From Amorphochlora amoebiformis (taxonomy: Eukaryota; Cercozoa; Chlorarachniophyceae): a stretch of 64,000 nucleotides of DNA. The translations under genes were made by a program, and so were the position numbers. This document shows, one piece after another, positions 1 to 58,504 of the stretch (position 1 is the stretch's first letter; every line of letters begins with the position of its first letter). The stretch lies in contig BAAHQB010000122.1 of assembly GCA_054601695.1 (NCBI GenBank), forward strand, positions 1 through 64,000. The letters run 5' to 3'. The notes under the pieces were generated by a model. It did not search any database. It was given only the letters and a program-made list of their open reading frames with translations, and was not told where the DNA came from.

Positions 1-1
1 G

Positions 2-2290
<2,289 letters not shown>

Positions 2291-2325
2291 ACGCGACATG
2301 AAGTTAATCTCCTGACGTACCAATG

Positions 2326-2379
2326 AGAAAAATCGCCGAAAGATTTTCTTGACTTTTTTTTTTTTCGGCGAATTTTTCT
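2326..2379 (+). terminator. Hairpin 36 nt past the stop codon of the polyprenyl synthase gene
   Basis: The left arm at 2326-2341 (AGAAAAATCGCCGAAA) is complementary, with a single bulged T, to 2363-2379 (TTTCGGCGAATTTTTCT). The loop contains a T run. Its position just after the stop codon suggests a 3'-UTR or 3'-end-processing structure. The fold is visible; the function is inferred. Confidence 0.4.
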
Positions 2380-2613
2380 TTGGTTGTCAAATTTTTTGAT
2401 ACTATTATTTATCATATGTATACTCCTATTCCCAATCATTCTGAATCATCGACTCGCAAATGTCGATACATCTAGTTTTTAAGAAAAAAAAAAATAAATG
2501 TATGTATCATTGTGATTTTTACAAATCAAATCCCCCCCCCCCCCCCCCTCTCCCTTTCAAATGTCGTTCTCATTATTCACTTCCATTCACTATTTACCGT
2601 TCATATGTGACAG

Positions 2614-2649
<36 letters not shown>

Positions 2650-2764
2650 ATATATATATACGAATGTAGCTTAACACAGTATAATGTGGTATACAAGGAA
2701 AAATATAATATCCTATTAATGTATTTAGTGTGTGTGTGTACGTATTATATATAAATATATATAC

Positions 2765-2806
<42 letters not shown>

Positions 2807-3483
2807 TATAATAACAATAATAATATAATACTAAGTATTAACTATTTTTATTGACGATTCGTTAGTTTTCATTTTCCTTCAAGTTCAATTCTTTAGGTTT
2901 TCGGGGATACAATAGCACTTTTGGTGTGAAACTCGGATTCGATAGCCCTTTTTTTTTTTTCCAAGTTTTTTTCGCACTAACAAATGTGATGCCAAGCTGA
3001 AGTGTTTTTTACTTCTTTTGTGACCTAAGGTAGCACCTTGCTAGTCTCTAGAATCTAGAATATCTAGTCTAGAACGGCCTCAAAAGCTACGACCACGCTT
3101 CTGTTACATGCATCGGCAGGAGAACAAGTTCTCCAAGTTATCAATTTGTCACAGCTAGTCCACCAGCTGCAGCATTAATTGTATCAACTTAACTTGTATG
3201 ATCTGCATGCCTGAGCTAGCTCTAGTAGCTGTTATCGGATAGCCACATGCACCAGATGTACCCACACCACTGGTCCACTGCTACATTTAACTAGTGCTAG
3301 TTCAATGTCACTGCACGTCATACGGCCTGTGGGCTGTACATATATGTATATATATATACATATGTACATATATATATATATATATTATATATATATATAA
3401 CATGCATTTTTATACATGTGTGTGTATTTATATAAACCTAGTATAACTATATATATCTAGTATATATATATATATATATCTAT

Positions 3484-3542
<59 letters not shown>

Positions 3543-3631
3543 CATACATAGTTATTAGTAACTTATTACATACCGACTATATATATATATATGTGTATAT
3601 AAAACCTAGAAAACATAGCATTATTATCTAT

Positions 3632-3696
<65 letters not shown>

Positions 3697-4013
3697 CATA
3701 GTTATTAGTAACTTATTACATACCGACTATATATATATATATATGTATATGTATATAAAACCTAGAAAACATAGCATATTATTTCGATATCATAGTATAA
3801 GGATGTGTATTAATGTTGACGTCCTTAATTAATCGAAAGTTTATACAAGCTGTGATTTTGAAACTTGACGCCTACATACAATCCAGGATATGACGGATCG
3901 ACACCATGCGGCCGGCCAGCAGCTCTAGCTCTAATGCGAGCAACAAGCGCACGTGTACACACATGCACTCGTCGGCCCGTGACAGAAATGTTAAAATACA
4001 CCTCTTAGGGTCC
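2380..4013. other. Convergent intergenic spacer
   Basis: The spacer lies between two convergent genes. It holds a C18 homopolymer at about 2531-2548, TA tracts at 2613-2660, 2760-2810 and 3340-3760, and CTAG-rich ordinary-complexity DNA at 2840-3330. An approximately 150-bp direct duplication sits at 3440-3620 and 3560-3780; both copies carry TAGTTATTAGTAACTTATTA and then AAAACCTAGAAAACATAGCA. I see no convincing exon. Confidence 0.6.
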
Positions 4014-4947
4014 TTACTTTGTCTCAATACCAACGAGTTCTAGAAAGCGAGCGACAGTCTGGGTGGGCTGGTAAGAGAGGAAAACCGTGTAGTTAGGGAC
4101 AAGCGGTTAGCACATATTTTTTACTATTCATCGCGTCAGTACCTTGGCACCCTCGCCAATCCAGTGCTTGATACGCTCGATATTAAGCGAGACCTTACCA
4201 GTGCTCCTTAAGGGGTCGTAGAACCCGACATTCTCTGAAGAATACACACCACACATCAATCAGGGTTTTGACATGTAACTTTATCTCGTCCCCGCCTGAA
4301 CTAGGTGTAGTCTCAAGAATGTGAAAACTTCCAGCCTCAACAACGGTTTATGCTACAATTTAGCCCCAACCTGCCCCATCCCCCCGTGAAGCCATGGACA
4401 CAAAATACACCACACCTAGACCACTCACCGAGGAAGCGTCCCTGTGGGATACGCCGGGAATCCTGAACGACAATACGGTAGAAAGGAGCCTTGTGCTTAC
4501 CCCTACGAGACTATATGACAGAAGTCCTGAGTTAGGGGAGGCGATTGAGCTGTCGACACTTTTGGGTTTATACCAGGCGGATGCGCACGGGCGAGTCAGG
4601 CTTCTTGAACTTGTTGATGAACACAGGCGGCTTTTTCTCAGCGGAAGCTTCCTCTTCGGCCCTAACAGCAAGCCCCGTGCGACCCTGGCATCCACCGGCT
4701 CTCGCCAGGCCCTGTAATTGCGCGTTAGAGCCTGGACAAGGAGGCAGAAGGGGGTACTTTTGCCCACCATTCGTGTGTGCATTCCGGTTTTTGTCATCAT
4801 CGGAGAGCCGAGGACAGGTGCATCGGAAAAGGTATGTCCGAAGGAGGCGAGTGCCATCACACAGAAGAGGCAGGCGGCGATAATCGCTGCAAATCCCGCG
4901 GACGAGCGTCGAGCACCCATTGCAATCCAAGTCCTGCGGACGGACAA
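4014..4947 (-). CDS. rps16: Organellar ribosomal protein bS16 with N-terminal targeting extension
   Basis: Five exons on the minus strand: 4920(or 4947)-4768, 4711-4574, 4510-4429, 4234-4143 and 4067-4014 (TAA). All junctions are GT-AG and in phase, giving about 172 aa from the ATG at 4920. The S16 core starts at PVRIRL and continues with KHKAPFYRIVVQDSRR, GRFLENVGFYDPLRSTGK, LNIERIKHWIGEGAK and PTQTVARFLELVG, which is the complete family signature of a small 30S protein. About 90 residues precede the core. The first 30 contain basic residues, then a hydrophobic stretch (FAAIIAACLFCVMALAS) followed by F, like a signal peptide with a phenylalanine at the cleavage site. A second stretch is rich in A, E and K. 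That layout resembles bipartite plastid targeting in algae with secondary plastids, although mitochondrial targeting is not excluded. The introns are ordinary sequence without TA satellite. Confidence 0.86.
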
Positions 4948-5190
4948 AGTCGCCGCTGAAAGAGTTTTTCGGCCGCGATTTTATGAATTTGCCAATAGAT
5001 ATGCGACATATTAATATTTGCAAAATTCTCATTTTAAGCAAACATGCCCACATAACAACTATATATACACACATATTGTTTTTTGATATGTACTGCTTAT
5101 TTGGATCCCGAAAAGCCGATAATTTAAGCGTACTATTCCTCGGCACCCAGCTTTCTCCGCCCCCCCCTCCCCTACAGCTGTCGAACAAAA
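4948..5190. promoter_or_regulatory. Bidirectional promoter region between bS16 and the nucleoside phosphorylase
   Basis: About 240 bp separate the start codons of two divergent genes. The segment is AT-rich near 4990-5090, C-rich at 5158-5172 and free of long TA satellite. No specific motif is called. The promoter role is inferred only from the divergent arrangement. Confidence 0.5.
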
Positions 5191-18935
<13,745 letters not shown>

Positions 18936-18999
<64 letters not shown>

Positions 19000-19130
19000 G
19001 TATAAATGTTATATATACATGTATATACTTAGATATATATTGTATATATATATATATATATAAAGTGGAGAAAGGGAAAATAGAGTGAGAGAAAAGGGAT
19101 CTGGAGAGAGAGGATTTATGTATACATATG

Positions 19131-19189
<59 letters not shown>

Positions 19190-19234
19190 ATTAATATGTA
19201 CATATATATATATATATTATATTTGTACATATAC

Positions 19235-19269
<35 letters not shown>

Positions 19270-19369
19270 TAGTTTATATATATATTATATATATCATATA
19301 TATATATATATATTATATATATCATATATATATATATATATTATATTTGTACATATACATATATATATC

Positions 19370-19412
<43 letters not shown>

Positions 19413-20632
19413 CGTATATATATATATATATCTCTACAATGCATGATATATCCATATATATATACATACATACATTTTATACATATAGATTCATAAAATA
19501 TATCATCTACTCATACATACAAATACCTAAACATACACAAAAGTAACACATACATACAAATACATCAAATATTTGCAAAGATATCACATCATACAAATAC
19601 ATCAAAACACATGCAAATATATAAAAACACACTCAAAGGTATCCAAGGCTCATATGACAACCCAGTGAAACCACAAGCTGCACTACTAAGATAGCGCATA
19701 CTTTCGCCGCTTAAATAATCAATTCTCGTCCGAATTCTTCGGCTTCGGGAATTTGCTCCCTCGGGAACTTTTCGTCTTTTGGAATTTCTCGGCTTCACTG
19801 GCGAACACGTGCACGCGAGTATCAGCTTATCAAGAGCTCCATGACCGTCGGTAGTAGCGGCTGGTGCCGGTATTCATGTGTCTAGACCGTTTTGTAGTGC
19901 AGTGCAAGGATAATATGAAGTATGAGAGCTGAGTGGCAGTTTGACGCGTTCATATCATCATCACATGAGTGAATCTAGTCAACCTTTACTGAGCCTATGA
20001 TCCAGATTGCTTACAACTTTCACTAGTCCTTCAGCGACCATAATCATATTATCGCGTAATCTCATTTCAAGCGACTTATTTAAGTTATATTTTTGAATTT
20101 AATTTTGCGTGTTAATTCAATCCGATAATTTGTATACTCATTATGATCACACTATCACACAATGTTACGAAAGTGTCCGACAAGGTACATGTCATAAGTT
20201 ACGAAGTATATAGTTCTAGATAGTTATGATACACGTACACTAGGTACAGTGTACCAGTTTTGTATGTGAATTCGCTTTGAGTAACGTACTAAGTTACTAC
20301 TAACGGTACGCCCATCTTCTAGATCTTGCTCTATCTATTCTCGAAACGATTCTTACTGGTCTTAGCTAGTAACTTAGGCTAGTAATACCGTACTAATACG
20401 TATTAACATCATGCGCTATCTCTAGTATCTGAAGCTACAACTCGCTACGATAAACTAGATATACGTGTACTAGGTAAAAACAATATTTAAATCATTCCTA
20501 CGGTTATATGTATATATTATACATATATATTATCTTCTTACCATATATGATATATATATATATATAGAATTGTATATATATACTATATATATATATCTAT
20601 CTATCTAGTATATACACATATATATCTATACT

Positions 20633-20693
<61 letters not shown>

Positions 20694-21138
20694 CACATAT
20701 GTGTGTATATATACATTTATATATTTTTATATCATGATATATATGTACACAAAATTAGAGTTAAGGTTACGATGAGACATACGGTTTTATCAAGTTTAGG
20801 GTTAAGACTCATTAAAACTCATTCTTAGGGTTACGGTTGAGATAGGGTTAAGGTTGAGATTAAGGTTAGGGTTAGGCTTAGTCTTAACGTTACGATCAGA
20901 TGTATGGTTTACTTTGTTGTTACAGACAGGTTTAGTGTTAATTTGTAGTTAGGGTTATGGTTAGGGTTAGGGTTAGGGCTAGGGTTATGGTTAGGGTTAG
21001 GGTTAGGGCTAGGCTTAGGGTTAGTCTTAGGTAAGAGTTAAGGTTAGGCTTGCTTAGGGTTAAGATTCAGGCTTAGGGTTAGGGTTAGAGATAGGCTTAG
21101 GGTTGAGATTAGGGTTAGGGTTAGGCTTAGGGTTAACG

Positions 21139-21205
<67 letters not shown>

Positions 21206-21282
21206 TACATACCTATTACATACATAAATGGTAAATATGCAATATGTCATATAAAATATTATATAAATATACTCTAGTCTAG
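18936..21282. other. Spacer after the phosphorylase gene
   Basis: 18936-19560 is TA and CA satellite with a direct repeat of TATCTAGTTTATATATA at about 19263 and 19365. 19560-20510 is ordinary-complexity, CTAG/GTAC-rich DNA in which I see no exon or tRNA. 20520-20745 is TA satellite. 20754-21140 is a degenerate TTAGGG array with TTAAGGTTA and GTTACGATNAGA variants. 21141-21215 is TA again. Confidence 0.6.
20754..21140 (+). repeat. Telomere-type array, TTAGGG orientation
   Basis: Degenerate TTAGGG/TTAAGG repeats upstream of the first exon seen of the gene at 21283. It is either intronic or in the promoter region of that gene. Confidence 0.85.
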
Positions 21283-21594
21283 GTACACAAATATACGTTA
21301 ATGATTCAGATGACGATATTCTAGACATTGCACAGCAGCGCCAAGGTCCCATGGACTATTAGAAACCCGAAAAGATAATTGGAAAGGTTGATATCTGGAA
21401 TCCGCTATACGCATATCTAGCTAAGGATATGGTCATGACTGGTAGACACGTGCCATACAAACACGTCATTTCCCGCGCGCACGATATGGACAAAGCATGG
21501 GATCATTCTTTCCTTATGTATGTATATACACACACACACACACATATATATATAAATATATACATATATTTACACATATATAGTATACACACAC

Positions 21595-21625
<31 letters not shown>

Positions 21626-21696
21626 TGTTATATGACACTGTATATTTCCGTGCATGCAAATATTTATATATTCACATGTGTGTGTATATATTTGGG

Positions 21697-21746
<50 letters not shown>

Positions 21747-22713
21747 TATTCTATGCACAATATATGTATTTAGAAATGCATTTCCTACTCGATTATCAAG
21801 ATTTGAAAGAGCAGAGGGGACCAGTAGGAAGCGAGGATTTTGTGTTTTCTCTTGTACTCAACGCTATTTCTAGACATGTTATACCTAACCAACCACCCAG
21901 ACTTCGAGACAACGCGCACAATGGCAGGTATAATTCATTCGAATTGACCTAGAATGGCATTTTTTTATTCCCTGGGTCCATCACAGCTTAGGCCCTTAGG
22001 GTAATTCTATGCGGCTTTTCTAATTTGTTTTGGTTTGGTTGCACTTCTCACTTGTTCTTTAGTTCTTTTATGCAAGTTCATCTTTTTCATCGAGATTATC
22101 TTTCCCTTATCTAAAACTCCATTAGGACGTTTGGTAGGTTATCTATTAATACCCGGTAAGAATCTTTAGCAAGTTCAATCGGAAAATAGGAGGGTGTCTG
22201 AGCGAACTATACCATCAAGCCTGGCCCCACTGCACGCCAAGGCTGAAGCTCCTGAACCATGAGCAGGAGAACACCGACCAAGGAGACATGGACAGAGCGC
22301 AATCGAAGGTTGACCCCTCCTTTTCGACCAGTATAGGCGCAGGTTTGCCTTCCTTAGAGATATTTTGGGGACGGGAGCGCGCGCCGTGCTCGGTCTTTTC
22401 AACGGATTGGGTAGCATTCTGAGGTCCAGACTTGGTTCGTAGCAATCGAAGCTTATGTGTTGGTGATGGAGGGAGAGAGACTACTGGTGTTGAGGGGTAG
22501 GGTCTCGAGAAGCTAGGTTGATCTCTTGTACAATGTGGTTCCCCAGCTATTTCAGAGATTTTTTAGGGTTCGATATCAGTATGGGTATTGCGTAAAGGAA
22601 AGGTTACCGAGGGGAGACACTGGCCGGCTATCGTACTATTTTAGGGGAGCTTTTGAAGAAATTCTAAGATATTTTACATGTATATATATATATATTATTA
22701 CACACATATATAT

Positions 22714-22795
<82 letters not shown>

Positions 22796-22897
22796 ATATA
22801 CATCTAAGTTATATTTGAATCCCATGTTTATCTATTTATTTCAGGTGCAGTGGAGGGGAGGGACGTGCTGTACGTAAGAGGCTTCGGTCGAACTTGA
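21283..22897 (+). CDS. Unrecognised protein, tentative multi-exon gene
   Basis: Likely exons are 21283-21345 ([18 protein letters not shown]), 21421-about 21516 ([15 protein letters not shown] and DKAWDHSFL), about 21774-21927 ([30 protein letters not shown]), 22567-22679 ([23 protein letters not shown]) and 22845-22897 ([17 protein letters not shown]). Phases agree for the first pair and for the last three exons. The join between the second and third exons does not resolve, so an intermediate microexon or another acceptor is needed. Alternatively the third exon ends in its own TAG at 21950-21952. I do not recognise a family or catalytic motif, and the 5' end is not identified. Codon texture and acidic or basic runs support coding on this strand. 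Confidence 0.4.
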
Positions 22898-23007
22898 GAG
22901 TAGACGTAGGCGACGGTACACTTTGGCCTACCATCTTTCCTCTGCTGTATATGTGTGTATATGTGTATATACATACACATGAATGTATATATTATGATAG
23001 ATATGTA

Positions 23008-23038
<31 letters not shown>

Positions 23039-23075
23039 GTAATTATATATGTGTATATATATGTGTGTACACATA

Positions 23076-23114
<39 letters not shown>

Positions 23115-23137
23115 TTATATATATACATATGTATATA

Positions 23138-23168
<31 letters not shown>

Positions 23169-23218
23169 GATATATAGGTATATAGGTATATAATATATAT
23201 ATATATATATGTATATGT

Positions 23219-23299
<81 letters not shown>

Positions 23300-23332
23300 C
23301 ATACATATATATATATATATATAATATATACA

Positions 23333-23368
<36 letters not shown>

Positions 23369-23371
23369 CAT

Positions 23372-23471
<100 letters not shown>

Positions 23472-23737
23472 ATGTATATATATATATATATAATGTATAT
23501 ATGTACATATATATACATATATACATATATATATATATTTATTTATATAATTTATGTTATTATATATATTATATGTATAGATATTGTATATTACATCTGT
23601 ATTTACAAATGTATATATATATATATGTATGTATAAACATATATTATATATATATGTATATATATATACATATATATATATATATTATATATTCATATAT
23701 ATATATATATATATATGTAGAGTAACCATGCTTGTAT

Positions 23738-23778
<41 letters not shown>

Positions 23779-23840
23779 CGTATGCACATACACATTTATA
23801 CAATATGAGATGATATACACACACATGTAAACATATATCA

Positions 23841-23934
23841 GGATCTGGGAACTCCACCCCAGCGTCGACAGCGGGTTCCGACCAGAAGATATGGCCTACC
23901 ACTTGGCCTCCTCAACGTGCTATGGCGGGACCAC
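23841..23934 (+). CDS. Possible exon of the following gene
   Basis: A TA tract ends in TATATCAG, then about 100 bp of ordinary GC-rich sequence is open in more than one frame, for example [17 protein letters not shown] or a short [10 protein letters not shown] reading that matches the phase of the exon at 24720. The frame and the donor cannot be settled from the sequence. Confidence 0.25.
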
Positions 23935-24040
23935 GTGCGCGATATTTTATTTTTTTCAAATTTCGCATTCTCCTCATCCGCAATGTCTCTATATATGATA
24001 CATATATATATATATATACGTATATATATATATATATATA

Positions 24041-24256
<216 letters not shown>

Positions 24257-24361
24257 GTGTATATTATACATATTTACATCCACCACCCACCCCCACACAC
24301 ACACTTACGTATATATATATATATATATTATATATATACAATATATATATATATATATATA

Positions 24362-24688
<327 letters not shown>

Positions 24689-24719
24689 CAAATATATATA
24701 TATATATATATATATTCAG

Positions 24720-28039
<3,320 letters not shown>

Positions 28040-28407
28040 TTATTAATAAGTTATGTCATCTCTTCCCCCGGAACCCATGGGTTCCGTCCGTTCCGGAGTT
28101 GCTGGGTTCCGGAGTTGCTGGGTTCCGGAGTTGCTGGGTTCCGGAGTTGCTGGGTTCCGGACCCTTTTATGACCTAGTCGCGCTCTATCTAACCTGGACG
28201 ATTATCGCCTTGTAGTTAAGTATCTTTAGGTTTCCACGCTTGTTACGCATGCTGTAACAATGTAATATGTACAATGTATATATGTATATATGTATATGTA
28301 TGTGTATGTGTGTGTGTATATATCTATATTATGTGTATGTATATATATATATATATATATATGTATATGTATATGTATGTATATTTGTATGTATATATTA
28401 TATTACT

Positions 28408-28439
<32 letters not shown>

Positions 28440-28679
28440 TATGTATATATATATACACATATATACATATATATATATATTTATATATAAACATGCATTG
28501 TAAAGTTTAGACTATTAGCTAATCCTAACCGTAAACTAGATTCCTGTTGTAAATATGCATATAACCATACCCCTAATGTCCAACGTATATAGGTCATCAT
28601 TTCGCTCCCTCAATCAGAAAGGTTGTAACATATCACATAGAAATAATATATAATGTGTCTATCGATAATTATATATGAA

Positions 28680-28726
<47 letters not shown>

Positions 28727-28951
28727 GATGGAAAGAGACAGAGGGAGAGAGAGAGAGAGAGAGATAATAAGAGAAGGGAGAGAGGAGAGGGAGAGAGAGA
28801 GACGAGAGAGAGTGGGAGAGAGAGAGAGGAGAGAGAGTGGGAGAGAGAGAGAGGAGAGAGAGTGGGAGAGAGGGAGAGAGGTAAAAAGAGATGAAAAAAA
28901 GAACAATAACAAGGAAAAGTAAGACACAGTATATAATATATTATATATATA

Positions 28952-29006
<55 letters not shown>

Positions 29007-29014
29007 CACGAGAC
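28040..29014. other. Spacer between the glycine-rich gene and the MAP2K
   Basis: It contains a 16-bp tandem repeat (about 28091-28160, unit TTCCGGAGTTGCTGGG), TA/TG satellite (28265-28495), ordinary DNA (28496-28680), and a GA-rich tract at 28735-28885 with a repeated GAGAGTGGGAGAGAGAGAGA unit. A TA tract runs up to the acceptor-like ATATAG at 29006. The kinase promoter should lie here, but no motif is evident. Confidence 0.6.
28091..28160 (+). repeat. 16-bp tandem repeat
   Basis: Four consecutive copies of TTCCGGAGTTGCTGGG with no mismatches, followed by a partial copy. It is GC-rich, unlike its surroundings. Confidence 0.9.
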
Positions 29015-43306
<14,292 letters not shown>

Positions 43307-44028
43307 GCAGCTAGTTTAGAGGCTACGTAGCAAGAGTTTAAAATCATTTTTTTTTAACCTGGAATTATGCTGTTCAAATTAAACTTTAATATATTAAATA
43401 ATGATTCTGGACGATATTTTCTCGATTAGATCTATGTTCCGGGTAATCTAGGTAATCTAGGTAATTCTAGGGTATAGAGCTACTAGCTAGACTAGAGCTA
43501 ATAGCTAGCCTACGGTACCGTAGCACCATCTAGACCATATGTCTAAATATGTGTAGAACATATGTCTAGAATATGATATTACACCGTGTTGACTAGTGTT
43601 GAAGTTCCGCATCTAGATACTAGGATAATATATCCAGTTTATAAACTTTCATTTTCCAGACCTGTGATGTACTCTAGATCATAGCTAGATAGGCTGCTGG
43701 ACTGGCGTAGTCTAGTACCGTACCGACGGCGTGCTCATATGTCTCGTAGTAGTCTACTATTGAACAGAAATTCCAGCTTCAAGCATGCATCTCGCTACTA
43801 AGCAGTATCTTGCCATTAACTCCAGTGACTTCCCGACTTTATCTAGTTTAAATTTATCTATAATTTCTAGAATTTTAGGCCCATCTCGCAAATAACACCT
43901 AGAACACGTCCCTTTATCCTAAGCTTATCTAACTTCGATCTATCCAGTAACTAGAATAATTAATTCTAGACTCTAGGCTCCCTTATTATACTACATTATA
44001 GACACTGGGGTACTTGGACTTGCGAATT
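43307..44028. other. Convergent spacer between MAP2K and hydrolase
   Basis: This 722-bp spacer separates two convergent stop codons and is free of TA satellite. It is CTAG-rich with many short TAGCTAG and TCTAGA palindromes, similar in texture to 3000-3330 and 20050-20480. I see no gene in it. Confidence 0.6.
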
Positions 44029-53096
<9,068 letters not shown>

Positions 53097-53215
53097 CTAA
53101 CCCTACCCTAACCCTAACGCTAACCCTAAGCGTTTCTAATATTAATATTTAAATTATATAATATGTATATACACACGTATATATATATATAGGGTTATAT
53201 ATATATTGGACTATA

Positions 53216-53575
<360 letters not shown>

Positions 53576-53810
53576 AACATATATATACATATACATTATT
53601 AGAACGCACACACACATCACATACACAAATATCACATATACATATAGATAATGATATATACATATATATATATATTATAAATTATATGTTTAAATTCAAT
53701 ATGTTTGGCTTTAGCAATGTTACTTATGATATGCTCCACTTACATACATACATATATATATATATTATATATAATATATACGTATATATATAATATATTA
53801 TATTATTATA

Positions 53811-53850
<40 letters not shown>

Positions 53851-53890
53851 TATATATATATATAATTTTTTTATATGAAAAATGTATGTA

Positions 53891-54009
<119 letters not shown>

Positions 54010-54572
54010 GTATATGCACACACACACCTATATATATACATATACCTATATGTAATATATAATACATAATACATATTATATATATACACATTATACATAT
54101 ATATATATATACATATACATTATATATATATATATATACATACACACATATATATATATATATACATATATATACATATGTACATACATATGTATATGTG
54201 TACGGATAAACATAACCATGATATGTTTGCATATACATTCTGATTTATATCAGGGAAATATATATATATATATATATATGTGTGTATGTGTATGTGTGTA
54301 CGGATAAACATAAAAATGATATGTTCGTTTATACATTCTGATTTATATCAGGGAAATAACATTATATACTGTCTATTTCGATACTCTTGAATACATACAT
54401 ACGTCTATATTACAAATATATGTCATATATATATATGTATATATATATATGTATATATATATGTATATATGTATATGTGTGTGTATATATATAGACATAT
54501 ATATATATATATTTGTATATATATCTTATATATATATATATCTTATATATATATATATACATACATATATAT

Positions 54573-54603
<31 letters not shown>

Positions 54604-55634
54604 TGCATGCATGTATACGTGCATCCGTCAGTATGGTACATGTTTATAATATATATCGAAATATATATATATATATATACATATATAGTATATATATATA
54701 TAAATAATATTTATATAATATATACATATATATATATATATCTAATATTACCAAAATACCAAACCACAAGTCTCCTCCCTTCAAACACATCCTAGGGTTA
54801 GGGTTAGGGTTAGGGTTAGGGTTAGGGTTAGGGTTAGGGTTTCGCTTCCTTCTGTCCCTTAAAACTGTTTTCTCATATGTTACGCTATGTCATCTTTGTA
54901 TCGTTGTGTATGTGTCCTCCAGCTCTTTTCGATCTCTCTCTCTCTCTCTGTGTGTGTGTGTTTTTTTTTTAGCTTTCTCTCTTATTTTTTCTCTTTCTTC
55001 TTTTTTTTTTCCCCTTTTTTGTTTTTTTTTTTATTTTTTTCTTTTTTTTTTTGTGTTATTTTTGGTGAATCTTTTGTTCTCTTTTCTCTCTCTCTCTCTC
55101 TCTTCCTATTCTTTTTTTTTTGTTGCCCGTTATGTTGTATTTTTTTCTTTCCCTTTCTCTCTTTATCTCCTCCTTTGTTCTCTCTTTTTATATTCTTTTC
55201 CTCTAACACTCTCTGTCTCTCTCTCTCTCCCTCTCTCTCTCTTATAACCATCTCATTCTCTCTCTTTCGTCTCTCCAACTCTCAATCTCCCTCCCTCCTT
55301 CCCTCTCTTTTTCTCTCTTTAAAATCCCTCTTTCTCCCTCACTTTCTCTCTCTTTTTCCTCCCTTTCTCTCCCCTTCTCTCTCTCTCTCTTCTCTTTCCC
55401 CTCGAGTTGTCATCTTGACCTGGCCAAGTGATGGGCTAGCCCCTCCTGAGCGTATGTAATAGGACAATCCTTTCGAATTCAACCCTAAGTCCACCTCCGT
55501 TGTAGGAATACTGAAATATCAAGGATTACCGAAATGTTAGTTTTCCCTATGCTTGTGCAATTATGTATGTGTGTGTATATATATGTCTGTATAAATCATA
55601 AATTTACTCCTCGATCCCTAGCCTAAATCTGATC

Positions 55635-57165
<1,531 letters not shown>

Positions 57166-57376
57166 AACGATAAATTTTGGCTCTGGTTTTTGGGGTGTTA
57201 TGAGGTTACAGTTAGGGTTAGGGATAGAGTTATCGCCATCTTTCCTCTTTTCCCTCTCGATCTCGCATACGAAATATGATTAGAGACAGTAAAGAGGGCT
57301 ACCTGGACGGAGAGGGAGGGGTGGTAGCCTGATTTTGAGTCCAGAAGGCTGGTTATGTGTATATGAGGGTAGATAT

Positions 57377-57486
57377 ATACATGTGTTATGAATAGTAGGG
57401 CTATTTTTGTGAATTGTGGGTATTGTATGGTAGATATATATATGTGTTATGAATATAAGGGCTATTTTTGTGAACTGTGGGTATTG
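57377..57486 (+). repeat. 52-bp tandem duplication
   Basis: GTGTTATGAATAGTAGGGC then TATTTTTGTGAATTGTGGG and TATTG is repeated once with a few changes (57381 and 57442). There is no sign of coding. Confidence 0.85.
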
Positions 57487-58504
57487 CATGCAATTAGGAC
57501 GTGGTATATATTTCCATGGATACATACACGTAACACATGGATGTGGTGTGTTGCAAGCAATAATACTAGCACACACACACACAAACATAGAATTATGAAT
57601 ATATTCTTACACACCTGTTGTTATATGCATATGTCTACATGTATATATTTATATGTTATGTCATATAATGAAAATTATGCATAAATGTGTACTTGTAAAT
57701 CTCGACATATGCATACATACCCCCCTCCCCCCCCGCCCCCCTTCCCCAGAACCCCTCGTCATTATCCATATTCCCCCCCCCCCCCCCCCAATTCCCGGTA
57801 GTCAGCACAACACACTACCCTTCCCTCCCCCCAAAAGAATATATTCTGATTTCAACCAGGAATACCAGCATTCCAGACTACGTAGTTGTCGTCAGTTACT
57901 AACCCAAACCCACCCCCCTGGCTTCTAAACTACCGGTGGATGCCAACTATGGCATCGAAAGCCGTGGTCGTGAGGGTGTAGCGAACCCTTAGCGGTATGC
58001 AACCCCAGGCGTGGATAAGGAGAACCTCTATCGGCCATATCAGCTAGTCAAAATTTATGTGTAAATTCACACTCAGCTTAGAAAACGGTCGACAAACACT
58101 CAAATTACCCATGAAATCCCTTTTTTTCTGTAAGAATTCAGATCTATGTATGCAAACCTGCATAATTATGCGCATAAATGCCACCACCCAGAGTTCTAGG
58201 GGGGTCCCGGGGGGGGTAGACATCCCGCCGTCTATGGTCACCATAATTTTCGAATTCCTCACACAGCGTCGTGTTACCCCGTCTTCATAGGGGGGTTACT
58301 CGTGGTCGGCTGAATTTAGGTAATCATAGTTGCAATTATGGTGATTTGGCCAAAGAATATACGTTCTTGTGGGATTGGCCGATGAATTAAAATAATTATT
58401 TCTTTCGGGGAATTTGCCAAAATCGAAGCTTTTCCTAATTGGTTGACTGTCTGGCTACCATATCTCGCACGCTGTGCAAAGACTAACAACCAACTTCCGA
58501 AGCC

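Noticed and set aside
22215-22445. Two overlapping minus-strand open frames of 76-80 aa
   Set aside because: They look moderately coding but have no recognisable family or partner exons. The region is better explained as an intron of the plus-strand gene, though a small minus-strand gene cannot be excluded.
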